This document shows, one piece after another, positions 27,671 to 35,718 of a stretch of 64,000 bases of DNA (the stretch's first letter is position 1; every line of letters starts with the position of its first letter). The notes beneath the pieces are model-generated. The model did no database searches and was not told where the DNA came from. It saw only the letters and a list, made by a program, of their open reading frames with translations. The DNA is taken from assembly GCF_003931915.1 (NCBI RefSeq), contig NZ_RSAA01000004.1:124001-188000 (forward strand), given 5' to 3'. The position numbers and the translations under genes are program-made. Origin of the DNA: Saccharopolyspora rhizosphaerae. Its GTDB lineage: Bacteria > Actinomycetota > Actinomycetes > Mycobacteriales > Pseudonocardiaceae.

Positions 27671-29170
27671 TCAGTGCATCGTCGGGATGGTGAAGCTGGC
27701 GCCTTCCTTGAGTCCGGAGGGCCAGCGCGAAGTGACCGTCTTGGTCTTGGTGTAAAAGCGGATCGAGTCCGGTCCGTGCTGGTTGAGGTCGCCGTACCCG
27801 GACCGCTTCCAGCCGCCGAAGGTGTGGTAGGCGATCGGGACCGGGATCGGCACGTTCACGCCGACCATGCCGGTGTCGACGCGGTTGACGAACTCGCGCG
27901 CGGCGTCGCCGTCGCGGGTGAAGATCGCCACGCCGTTGCCGTACTCGTTCTCGCTGGGCAGCCGCAGGGCTTCCTCGTAGTCGGCGGCGCGCACGACCGA
28001 CAGGACCGGGCCGAAGATCTCTTCCCGGTAGATCCGCATCTGCGGGGTCACGTGGTCGAACAGCGAGGCGCCCATGAAGAAGCCGTCCTCGTGGCCTTCC
28101 TTCGAGTAGCCCCGGCCGTCCACGAGCAGCTCCGCCCCCTCGTCGACACCGACGCCGACGAGGTCGTGGACGCGCTGCCAGGCCTGCTTGGTCACCAGCG
28201 GGCCGAAGTCGGCGTCGGCGTCGAAGCTGGTGCCGATCTTGAGCGCCTCGACCTTCTCGACGAGCTTCTCGACCAGCGCGTTGGCGGTGGCCTCACCGAC
28301 GGGCACGGCGACCGAGATCGCCATGCAGCGCTCTCCCGCCGAGCCGTAGCCGGCGCCGATCAACGCGTCGGCGGCCTGGTCGAGGTCGGCGTCGGGCATG
28401 ACGATCAGGTGGTTCTTGGCGCCGCCGAAGCACTGGGCGCGCTTCCCGTGGGCCGCGGCGGTCGAGTAGATGTACTCGGCGATGTCGGAGGACCCGACGA
28501 AGCCGACCGCCTCGATGCGCGGTTCGGTCAGCAGCGCGTCGACCGCGGTCTTGTCGCCGTTGACCACGTTGAAGATGCCCGGCGGCAACCCGGCCTCGAT
28601 GAACAGCTCCGCCAGCCGCAGCGGGACCGAGGGGTCGCGCTCGGAGGGCTTGAGCACGAAGGCGTTGCCGCAGGCGATCGCCGGTGCCGCCTTCCACAGC
28701 GGGATCATCGCCGGGAAGTTGAACGGGGTGATGCCCGCGACCACGCCCAGCGGCTGGCGCAGCGAGTAGACGTCGATGCCGGTGCCGACGCTGTCGCTGT
28801 ACTCGCCCTTGAGCAGGTGCGGCACGCCGATGGCGAACTCGACGACCTCCAGACCGCGCTGGATGTCGCCCTTGGCGTCAGCGACGGTCTTGCCGTGCTC
28901 GGAGGACAGCAGCCGAGCCAGGTCCTCCATCTCGTCGTTGACCAGCTGCACGAAGCGCATGAGCACCCGGGCGCGCTTCTGCGGGTTCATGGCCACCCAG
29001 CCCGGCTGCGCCGCAGCCGCGTTGTCGACCGCCGCCGAGACCTCGTCGGTCGAGGCCAGCGGCACCCTGGCCTGCACCTGGCCCGTGTTGGGGTCGAACA
29101 CGTCACCGAAGGAGCCGGAGGTTCCCGGCACCCTCTTGCCTCCGATGAAGTGCTCCAGCTCGCTAGTCAT
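27671..29170 (-). CDS. mmsA: CoA-acylating methylmalonate-semialdehyde dehydrogenase
   Basis: 499 aa aldehyde dehydrogenase. The MmsA-specific segments ITPFNFPAMIPLWKAAPA and KNHLIVMPDADLDQA are present. The catalytic cysteine lies in GSAGERCMAISVAV, and the ending is GYGDLNQHGPDSIRFYTKTKTVT. It converts methylmalonate semialdehyde to propionyl-CoA with CoA and NAD+, ending the valine pathway. The ATG at 29170 has GGAGGT 10 bases upstream. It is the first gene of its operon. Confidence 0.95.
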   Translation of the reverse strand: MTSELEHFIGGKRVPGTSGSFGDVFDPNTGQVQARVPLASTDEVSAAVDNAAAAQPGWVAMNPQKRARVLMRFVQLVNDEMEDLARLLSSEHGKTVADAKGDIQRGLEVVEFAIGVPHLLKGEYSDSVGTGIDVYSLRQPLGVVAGITPFNFPAMIPLWKAAPAIACGNAFVLKPSERDPSVPLRLAELFIEAGLPPGIFNVVNGDKTAVDALLTEPRIEAVGFVGSSDIAEYIYSTAAAHGKRAQCFGGAKNHLIVMPDADLDQAADALIGAGYGSAGERCMAISVAVPVGEATANALVEKLVEKVEALKIGTSFDADADFGPLVTKQAWQRVHDLVGVGVDEGAELLVDGRGYSKEGHEDGFFMGASLFDHVTPQMRIYREEIFGPVLSVVRAADYEEALRLPSENEYGNGVAIFTRDGDAAREFVNRVDTGMVGVNVPIPVPIAYHTFGGWKRSGYGDLNQHGPDSIRFYTKTKTVTSRWPSGLKEGASFTIPTMH

Positions 29171-29209
29171 CTCGCACCGCACCTCCGCCGAACCGGCCCC
29201 CCGGAACAA

Positions 29210-29240
29210 ATACTAGGAAGCCAAACTGTTTGTATCCCAA
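29210..29240 (-). promoter_or_regulatory. Putative promoter/operator of the valine operon
   Basis: An AT-rich island in GC-rich DNA. On the minus strand TTGGGA (29240-29235) and TAGTAT (29215-29210) could be -35 and -10 boxes, with a longer than usual 19-base spacer, placing the transcript start about 33 bases before mmsA. The same stretch has outer inverted ends ATAC...GTAT that could serve a repressor. Seen by eye only. Confidence 0.35.
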
Positions 29241-29339
29241 TCTTCCCCACAAGGAACGTCCGCACAACAGGGTGTGCCGCGTCACAGTATCGATTCTGCG
29301 CACGCCACGCCGTTCCACCCAGCGCCGGTGGAGTGAGGT

Positions 29340-29990
29340 TCAGGCGGAGGCGCGGGAGGCTGCGACCTTGGCGCCGACGGTGGCGCGCCACTCCTCCGGC
29401 AGGTCGGGGAGGCACCCCGCGACGTGCTCGGCGAGGTCGGTCCGGCCGCATGTCGTGAGCGCGAAGACCTCCGCGACCGCGACACCGTGATCAGGCTGGG
29501 TCAGCAGGCGGACCCGGTCGCCCGGGCTGATCTCGCCCGGGCGCTCGACCGCCAGGTAGGCCCCGGTGCGGCCGTGCCGGGTGAACCGCTTGACCAGGCC
29601 GGGCACGTCCCAGAAGCCGGCGAAGACGCGGCACGGTGTGCGCGGGCCGGTCACCCGCAGCACGGCGTCGCCGATGGCCCAGCGCTCGCCGACCAGCGCA
29701 GAGCTGGTGTCGGCGCCGGTGAGCGTCAGGTTCTCGCCGGCGTTGCCGGGCACGAGCTCCTTGCCGAGCTCGGCCGACCAGAACGCGAGCTCGTCGACGT
29801 CGAAGGCGTAGGCGGCCTGGTACCAGGTGCCGTGGTGGCGGGTGTCGCACACCACGTCGCCCTGCGCGCCGGTCTCGGTGAACAGCACCGGGCCGTCGGC
29901 GGGACGCTTGTCGATGCCGGACCTCCCGTGCCGCCCGGTCCAGTCGTCGGTCCGCACGACCGCCAGGTTCACCGACGCCACGCCGATCAC
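29340..29990 (-). CDS. MOSC domain protein (YiiM-like)
   Basis: 216 aa. MOSC features are FTETGAQGDVVCDTRHHGTWYQAAYAFD, PGNAGENLTLTG, AVLRVTGPRTPC with the conserved cysteine, and YLAVERPGEISPGD. MOSC domains bind molybdenum cofactor sulfur species; YiiM-type proteins reduce N-hydroxylated compounds. GTG start at 29990 with GGGGGAAC upstream. It follows the nitronate monooxygenase gene by 31 bases, so the two may be co-transcribed detoxification enzymes. Confidence 0.88.
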   Translation of the reverse strand: MIGVASVNLAVVRTDDWTGRHGRSGIDKRPADGPVLFTETGAQGDVVCDTRHHGTWYQAAYAFDVDELAFWSAELGKELVPGNAGENLTLTGADTSSALVGERWAIGDAVLRVTGPRTPCRVFAGFWDVPGLVKRFTRHGRTGAYLAVERPGEISPGDRVRLLTQPDHGVAVAEVFALTTCGRTDLAEHVAGCLPDLPEEWRATVGAKVAASRASA

Positions 29991-30021
29991 GAGTTCCCCC
30001 TGCTTCGAGCGACCGCGAGGG

Positions 30022-31074
30022 TCACAGCCGGCCCGCCACCGCGCGCAGCGCGTCCGCGGCCTCCCGGCGGAGCAGGTCGACCAGGTCCGCGGCCGGCATC
30101 GGCCGCGCCGAGGCGTAGCTCTGGCCCGCCCACAACGAGACGGCCTCGGCGTCCCCCGCCTTGCCCGCAGCGGCCCGCATCGGCTTCGTGAGGTTGTTGA
30201 CCTGCGGGTACGCCGCGGGAGCGTCCTGGTTGTCGAGCATGAAGCGGTTCACCAGGCCGCGCGCCGGACGTCCGCTGTAGGCGCGGGTGATGTCGGTCTG
30301 CCGCTGGCCGTCGGCCATCTCGGCGCGCTGCACCTGCTGCGTGCCCGCCTCGTCGCAGACCAGGAAGGCGGTGCCCAGCTGCGCGGCGCTCGCGCCCGCG
30401 GTGAGCACCGCGGCCACGTCGGCGCCGTGCACCAGTCCTCCGGCCGCGATGATCGGCAGGTCGACCGCCTCGCGCACCGATCGGATCGCGGGCAGCAACC
30501 CGAGCAGCGGGCCACCGCCGATCTGGCCGGGATCGTCGTGGAACACGCCCCGGTGCCCGCCGGCCTCCATGCCCTGCACGCACACCGCGTCAGCACCCAC
30601 CCGCGCGGCCTGCCTGGCCTCGTCGGCGGTGGTCACGGTGATCACCACCTCGGACCCGGCCGCGTGCAGCCGCTCCACGGTGGCGGCCTCCGGGAGGCCG
30701 AAGGTGAACGACACGACCGGGATCCGCTGCGCGATGAGGAGTTCGACCTTCGCCGGGTAGGAGTCGTCGTCCCAGTCGCTCGAGCCCGGTTCCACGCCGT
30801 ACCGCCCGGCGGTCTCGGCCACCCGCCCCCGGTAGTCCTCGAGGTCCACGTCGCGCCGCTCGCTCGGCACGAAGAGGTTGACGCCGAAGGGTTCGGCGGT
30901 CAGCGAGCGCGTCCGCGCGATCTGCTCGGCGAGCGCTTCCTCCCCCGTCAACGCACCCGCCAGGTACCCCAACGCCCCGGCCTCGCTCACCGCCGCCGCC
31001 AGCTCCGGCGTGCTCAACCCACCGGCCATAGGCGCCGCCACCAGCGGAAACCGCCCAGACAAGATCATGCCCAC
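30022..31074 (-). CDS. Nitronate monooxygenase (2-nitropropane dioxygenase family)
   Basis: 350 aa TIM-barrel flavoprotein. The family pattern includes LVAAPMAGGLSTPELAAAVSEAGALGYL, ADAVCVQGMEAGGHRG and PIIAAGGLVHGADVAAVLTAGASAAQLGTAF. It oxidises alkyl nitronates using FMN and oxygen. The start is a GTG at 31074 or an ATG two codons later; neither has a strong ribosome site. It lies in the same direction as the MOSC gene. Confidence 0.9.
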   Translation of the reverse strand: MGMILSGRFPLVAAPMAGGLSTPELAAAVSEAGALGYLAGALTGEEALAEQIARTRSLTAEPFGVNLFVPSERRDVDLEDYRGRVAETAGRYGVEPGSSDWDDDSYPAKVELLIAQRIPVVSFTFGLPEAATVERLHAAGSEVVITVTTADEARQAARVGADAVCVQGMEAGGHRGVFHDDPGQIGGGPLLGLLPAIRSVREAVDLPIIAAGGLVHGADVAAVLTAGASAAQLGTAFLVCDEAGTQQVQRAEMADGQRQTDITRAYSGRPARGLVNRFMLDNQDAPAAYPQVNNLTKPMRAAAGKAGDAEAVSLWAGQSYASARPMPAADLVDLLRREAADALRAVAGRL

Positions 31075-31287
31075 AACCTACCTCCGAACCACCAGCAACA
31101 CCGACCGTTCGCCGAACCCGAACACCACGAGGCCCACGACCCCACACCCACCCGAGCAACCGGCACCACCCCCACAGGACGCCGGGCACTCAACCTCGCT
31201 CCACCGAGCGGGACCGAAGACCCACCGAGCGACCGGCAGCGACCCACCTGAGCGACCCCCACGCCACCCGACCAACTCGCACCGCCT

Positions 31288-31374
31288 GGGGTTCTGAGCG
31301 GCTTCGTGGCGAGTACGCCGGGACGCCGCGCGACGTGCTCGAGGAGCGGCGCGCGGAGTCCACGGAGCCGCTCC
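31288..31374. repeat. Palindromic dispersed element, second copy
   Basis: It begins GGGGTTCTGAGCGGC, identical over 15 bases to the copy at 59687. GAGCGGCTTCGTGG at 31296-31309 is matched 50 bases later by CCACGGAGCCGCTC (31360-31373), a 14-base inverted repeat with one mismatch. GGCTTCGTGGCG also equals the reverse complement of the right arm of the 11897 element. Confidence 0.5.
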
Positions 31375-31416
31375 AGGTCCCCACCCGCGAGCCGACCACG
31401 TGCACCGAAGCATGAA

Positions 31417-31453
31417 AGTGGGCGGGAACCCGACGCCTGGGTTCCCGCCCACT
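31417..31453. terminator. Intrinsic terminator downstream of aceA
   Basis: AGTGGGCGGGAACCC and GGGTTCCCGCCCACT form a perfect 15-bp stem with a 7-base loop. On the minus strand TTTC follows; on the plus strand GATTTTT follows shortly after. It lies 98 bases beyond the aceA stop and would work in both directions. Confidence 0.8.
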
Positions 31454-31551
31454 CGCACCATTGCGATTTTTCCGACACCCCGCCACAGGGCCGCTGGTGC
31501 GTTCATGGGGTGGCCGGCGCAGCAGGAGCGCCGGCCACCATCAGGGCACGA

Positions 31552-32865
31552 TCAGTGGAACTGCGCGGTCTCGGTCGAACCGGCCAGCGCGGTGGTCGAC
31601 GAGTCCGGGCTGATGGCAGTGCTGATCGTGTCGAAGTAGCCGGTACCGGCCTCGCGCTGGTGGCGAGTCGCGGTGTAACCGCGCTCCTCCGAGCCGAACT
31701 CCTTCTCCTGCAGCTCGACGTAGGCGGTCATGCCGTCGCTGGCGTAGCCCTTGGCCAGGTCGAACATGCTGTAGTTCAGCGCGTGGAAGCCCGCCAGGGT
31801 GATGAACTGGAACTTGAAGCCCATGTGGCCGAGCTCGCGCTGGAACTTGGCGATGGTGCTGTCGTCCAGGTTCTTCTTCCAGTTGAACGACGGCGAGCAG
31901 TTGTAGGCCAGCATCTGGTCCGGGTACTCGGCCTTGACGGCCTCCGCGAACTTGCGGGCCATCTCCAGGTCCGGCGTGCCGGTCTCCATCCAGATGAGGT
32001 CGGAGTACGGCGCGTAGGCCTTGGCGCGGGCGATGCAGGGCTCGATGCCGTTGCGGACCTTGTAGAAGCCCTCAGAGGTGCGCTCGCCGGTGATGAACTC
32101 CTTGTCGCGGTCGTCGACGTCGCTGGTCAGCAGCGTCGCGGCCTCGGCGTCGGTACGCGCGATGACCAGGGACGGGACGCCGGCGACGTCGGCGGCCAGG
32201 CGAGCGGCGTTCAGCGTCTTGACGTGCTGGCTGGTGGGGATGAGCACCTTGCCGCCCAGGTGACCGCACTTCTTCTCGGAGGCCAGCTGGTCCTCCCAGT
32301 GCACACCGGCCGCACCGGCGGAGATCATGCCGCGCATGAGCTCGTAGGCGTTGAGCACGCCACCGAAGCCGGCCTCGGCGTCGGCGACGATCGGGGCGAG
32401 CCAGTGGGTGTCGTCGTCCTCGACGGTCTCGACCTCGGGGTCGAGCTTCTCGGCCCAGTTGATCTGGTCCGCACGCTTGAGGGCGTTGTTGATGCGACGC
32501 ACGACCTGCGGGACCGAGTTGGCCGGGTACAGCGACTGGTCGGGGTAGGTCTCGCCTGCCAGGTTGGCGTCGGCGGCGACCTGCCAGCCGGACAGGTAGA
32601 TGGCCTTGAGACCGGCGCGGACCTGCTGGACCGCCTGGTTACCGGTCAGCGCGCCCAGCGAGTTGACGTAGTCGGTCTCGTGCAGCAGCTTCCACAGCCG
32701 CTCCGAGCCCAGACGGGCCAGGGTGTGCTCTTCCTGCACCGAGCCGCGGAGGCGGACGACGTCCGACGCCGTGTGGGTGCGCTCGATGCCCTTCCAGCGC
32801 GGGTTGGTGTCCCACTCGCGCTGCAGCTCCTCAGCGGCCTTCTTCGCCTGCTCGCGGATGCTCAT
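31552..32865 (-). CDS. aceA: Isocitrate lyase
   Basis: 437 aa, the usual length of the short bacterial enzyme. The catalytic signature KKCGHLGGK carries active-site Cys200. Other family blocks are [22 protein letters not shown] and [13 protein letters not shown]. It cleaves isocitrate to glyoxylate and succinate in the glyoxylate shunt. The ATG at 32865 is preceded by GGAAGGGG. It is divergent from ramB, the expected regulator of acetate metabolism genes. Confidence 0.97.
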   Translation of the reverse strand: MSIREQAKKAAEELQREWDTNPRWKGIERTHTASDVVRLRGSVQEEHTLARLGSERLWKLLHETDYVNSLGALTGNQAVQQVRAGLKAIYLSGWQVAADANLAGETYPDQSLYPANSVPQVVRRINNALKRADQINWAEKLDPEVETVEDDDTHWLAPIVADAEAGFGGVLNAYELMRGMISAGAAGVHWEDQLASEKKCGHLGGKVLIPTSQHVKTLNAARLAADVAGVPSLVIARTDAEAATLLTSDVDDRDKEFITGERTSEGFYKVRNGIEPCIARAKAYAPYSDLIWMETGTPDLEMARKFAEAVKAEYPDQMLAYNCSPSFNWKKNLDDSTIAKFQRELGHMGFKFQFITLAGFHALNYSMFDLAKGYASDGMTAYVELQEKEFGSEERGYTATRHQREAGTGYFDTISTAISPDSSTTALAGSTETAQFH

Positions 32866-32983
32866 GATTTTTCCCCTTCCGGGATCGCTGGCGACCTGCT
32901 GCAATCAATGTTGAACGCTGCCAAGCGAAACTGGGGCAGATTTTCGGGGAAAATTTCGGAGTTCTTCTGCTAGCATCAACGCC
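32866..32983. promoter_or_regulatory. aceA/ramB divergent promoter region
   Basis: 118 bases with AT-rich patches. On the plus strand TGCTAGCAT (extended -10, TAGCAT at 32971-32976) ends 7 bases before the ramB ATG, which has no ribosome binding site, so ramB is probably leaderless. A near-palindrome GGGGAAAATTTCGG lies upstream of it. RamB of corynebacteria binds AAAGTTTGCAAA-like sites; no exact match was seen, the nearest being AGTTTCGC on the minus strand. Confidence 0.5.
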
Positions 32984-34450
32984 ATGACGGACTTCGCCAC
33001 CGAAGAAGACCGTAGTTTTTCTACGGAACACGACCTTCTGGTCTTTGGTCAGCGTCTCAGGCACTTGCGCCGAGCCGCCGGATTGACTCTCGTGGAGCTC
33101 GGCGAGCGCGTGGGGAGAGCACCGTCACAGCTCTCGCTGCTGGAGAACGGCCACCGCGAACCGAAGCTGTCGTTGCTGCGGTCGCTGGCGGACGCGTTGG
33201 GCACCTCCGTCGACGAGCTGCTGTCGAAGAAGGCCCCCAACCGTCGCGCCGAGCTCGAGATCGCGGTCGAGAAGGCCCAGCTCGACCCGATCTACCAACG
33301 GCTCTCGCTGCCACCGCTGAAGGTCGGCAAGCGGCTGCCCACCGAAGCCCTCGAACACGTGCTGGGCCTCTACGAGGAGCTCCGGCGCCGGGAGACGCAG
33401 AAGGTGGCGACGCCGGAGGAGGCCCGCAAGGCCAACGCCGAGCTGCGCAGCATGATGCGCCGCCACAACAACTACTTCCCCGAGATCGAGAAGGCCGCCA
33501 GTGACCTGCTCAAACGCATCGGTTACCACGGCGGGCCGCTGTCGGAGGGGCTGATCCAGACCATCGCGACCCACATGGGCTACCAGCTGAAGTTCGTCAC
33601 GGACCTGCCGCGCTCGGTGCGGTCGGTGACCGACATGAAGAACCGTCGCATCTTCCTGCGGCGGGAGTCGCTGGGCATGCACAGCCCCCGCACGATCCTG
33701 CTGCAGACCCTGGGGCACCTGACGCTGGGGCACAGCCAGCCCCGCGACTTCGCCGACTTCCTGCGGCAGCGGGTGGAGGCCAACTACTTCGCGGCCGCCG
33801 TGCTGGTGCCCGAGCAGTCCGCGGTGCCGTTCCTGCAGGAGGCCAAGGCCGAGCGGGACCTCGCGGTGGAGGACCTGCGGGACGTGTTCTCGGTGTCCTA
33901 CGAGATGGCCGCGCACCGGTTCACCAACCTGGCCACCCAGTACCTGGACCTGGTCTGCCACTTCGTCCGCAACGACGAGACCGGCATCATCCACAAGGCC
34001 TACGAGAACGACGGGCTGGTCTTCCCGACCGACCCGACCGGCGCGATCGAAGGGCAGCGGATGTGCCGTTACTGGGCGGGACGCCAGGTCTTCGCCTCCC
34101 CGGACCGCTACTCGACGTACTACCAGTACACCGACAAGCCGGGTGCCACGCACTGGTGCGTCGGGCACGTCGACCCGAGCCGCGGCCGGGACTTCGCCAT
34201 CACCCTCGGCGTGCCCTACACCGAGTCGCGCTGGTTCCGGGGCCGCGACACGAACAACCACTCGAAGTCCGGTTGCCCGAACGGCGAGTGCTGCCAGCGC
34301 CCGCCGGCCGAGCTCGCCAGCCGCTGGGAGGGCATGGTCTGGCCCTCGGCCCGAGCCCACTCCCACGTCCTGGCCGCCCTGCCCGCCGACACCTTCCCCG
34401 GCGTCGACGAGGCCGACGTCTACGCCTTCGTCGAGTCCCACCAGGGCTGA
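32984..34450 (+). CDS. ramB: RamB-type regulator of acetate/glyoxylate metabolism
   Basis: 488 aa. An XRE helix-turn-helix at about 20-80 (GQRLRHLRRAAGLTLVEL) is followed by an ImmA/IrrE-like region with LGHLTLGH in place of a zinc-protease HExxH. The C-terminal RamB-specific domain contains a cysteine-rich SGCPNGECCQRP. RamB controls isocitrate lyase and acetate activation genes in Corynebacterium and Mycobacterium. Divergence from aceA supports the assignment. The transcript appears leaderless. Confidence 0.93.
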   Translation: MTDFATEEDRSFSTEHDLLVFGQRLRHLRRAAGLTLVELGERVGRAPSQLSLLENGHREPKLSLLRSLADALGTSVDELLSKKAPNRRAELEIAVEKAQLDPIYQRLSLPPLKVGKRLPTEALEHVLGLYEELRRRETQKVATPEEARKANAELRSMMRRHNNYFPEIEKAASDLLKRIGYHGGPLSEGLIQTIATHMGYQLKFVTDLPRSVRSVTDMKNRRIFLRRESLGMHSPRTILLQTLGHLTLGHSQPRDFADFLRQRVEANYFAAAVLVPEQSAVPFLQEAKAERDLAVEDLRDVFSVSYEMAAHRFTNLATQYLDLVCHFVRNDETGIIHKAYENDGLVFPTDPTGAIEGQRMCRYWAGRQVFASPDRYSTYYQYTDKPGATHWCVGHVDPSRGRDFAITLGVPYTESRWFRGRDTNNHSKSGCPNGECCQRPPAELASRWEGMVWPSARAHSHVLAALPADTFPGVDEADVYAFVESHQG

Positions 34451-34763
34451 GCAGGTCCACCAGCGACAACCACATCACCGCAGGTCACCACGGCACGAGG
34501 GTGCGCGTGCTCCACTCGGAGCTCCGCGCCCCGGACCTGCGCGCCTGAAGTCGGACGTTCCAGCAGCGACTTCCCCGCCCCCTCACCGCAGGTCACGTGG
34601 TCGGCTTGGTGCTGAGGCGCCAGTTCTGACCTCCGATGAGTCCCGGACCGCGAGCGACGCACGTCCGCGGTGGGACGTTCCCGGTGAGACCTCTCCCAAC
34701 CACCACGTCGCCGCAGGTCACACGGGTGGTCGAGGCGTGAGGTCCCCCGTGGAACGGGCCCCT
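34451..34763. repeat. Three degenerate direct repeats after ramB
   Basis: This 313-base gap contains CACCGCAGGTCAC at 34476-34488 and again at 34584-34596, and CGCCGCAGGTCAC at 34709-34721, spaced 108 and 125 bases. The first two are preceded by CCAGCGAC or GCAGCGAC, and the second and third units follow GGACGTTC. No gene is evident. It could be a decayed duplication or a set of protein-binding sites. Confidence 0.5.
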
Positions 34764-35648
34764 TCAGCGGCGGAGCTCGGCGATGCCTTCGGCCATCGTG
34801 AGGAACTGCGCGGCGGCCGGCGAGAGAGGCCCGGGACGCCAGAACAGGACACCCCGGCGCACCACGCGAGGGCGCAGCGGCAGCACGACCGCGCCGCGGG
34901 CGGCGGCGTCGCGGGCCATCGACCGCGGCAGCAGCGTCGCGCCCGCCCCGGCCAGCACCAGCGGCACGATCATCGCCTGGTGCGCGGTCTCCACCGCGAA
35001 CGACGGTTCCCCGCCCCGGGTGCCCACGGTGTCCTCGATGACCGCCCGTGTCGCGGTGCCCGGCGGCGTGGCGATCCAGTCCAACGTGGACAACTCCGGC
35101 ACGCTCAACCGCTTCTGGCCGGGCACCGAACCCGGCGGCAGCACCGCGAAGATCTCCCGACCGCGCAGCACCATGCTCTCCAGGTCGCCGATGGGGTGCT
35201 CGGAGTCGACCACGCCCAGCTCGCACTCACCTGCCCGCACCGACGAGGTCACGTCGGTGCCCAGCTCCGGGTCGGCGATGTTGACCGCGACCTTCGGGTA
35301 CTCCCGCAGGAAGGTCCCGATGAGCTCGGCGAGCGGGTCGACGGCCAGCGTCGTCTGCGCGACCACGTCGAGGCGTCCGCTGGACAGGCCGAGCACCTCG
35401 CGGACCGAAGCCGAGGCCGTGCTCAGGTCGCGCATCACCTGCCGGGCCGGTTCGGCCAGGGCGTCCCCGGCCGGCGTCAGCGAGACGCCGTGCGGAAGCC
35501 GGTGGAAGACCTTGCCGCCGAGCTCCTTCTCGAGGTTGCGGATGGCGTGCGACAGCGAGGGCTGGGCGACGTGCATCGCCTGCGCGGCCGCTGTGAAGCT
35601 GCCGTGCTCGACGATCGCCAGGAAGTACTCCAACTCCCGCCGATCCAT
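34764..35648 (-). CDS. LysR family transcriptional regulator
   Basis: 294 aa. The N-terminal winged helix-turn-helix is typical (ELEYFLAIVEHGSFTAAAQAMHVAQPSLSHAIRNLEKELGGKVF, shown here by its key residues Ala-rich turn and SLSHAIRNLE). A periplasmic-binding-like effector domain covers 90-290. The start is the ATG at 35648 where LysR homology begins, with GGAGG close upstream; the GTG just before it is an alternative. It lies behind the arylsulfatase gene on the same strand but after a terminator-like hairpin, so it may be expressed separately. Confidence 0.9.
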   Translation of the reverse strand: MDRRELEYFLAIVEHGSFTAAAQAMHVAQPSLSHAIRNLEKELGGKVFHRLPHGVSLTPAGDALAEPARQVMRDLSTASASVREVLGLSSGRLDVVAQTTLAVDPLAELIGTFLREYPKVAVNIADPELGTDVTSSVRAGECELGVVDSEHPIGDLESMVLRGREIFAVLPPGSVPGQKRLSVPELSTLDWIATPPGTATRAVIEDTVGTRGGEPSFAVETAHQAMIVPLVLAGAGATLLPRSMARDAAARGAVVLPLRPRVVRRGVLFWRPGPLSPAAAQFLTMAEGIAELRR

Positions 35649-35667
35649 CACACCTCCCACCGACGAG

Positions 35668-35702
35668 CCCGCCTGCCCGGCCATCACACCCGGGCAGGCG
35701 GG
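35668..35702 (-). terminator. Hairpin between arylsulfatase and LysR genes
   Basis: CCCGCCTGCCCGG and CCGGGCAGGCGGG form a perfect 13-bp stem with a 9-base loop. It begins 16 bases past the arylsulfatase stop on the minus strand. Confidence 0.7.
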
Positions 35703-35718
35703 ACATCGCAGGCCGACG

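Larger units (their letters stand above)
31075..31551. other. Intergenic region with low-complexity, palindromic repeat and terminator
   Basis: 477 bases between the nitronate monooxygenase and aceA genes. The first 210 bases are C/A-rich on the plus strand (many ACC and CCA triplets). The middle holds the palindromic element at 31288-31374, and the end holds a strong hairpin at 31417-31453. No credible gene is present. Confidence 0.5.
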
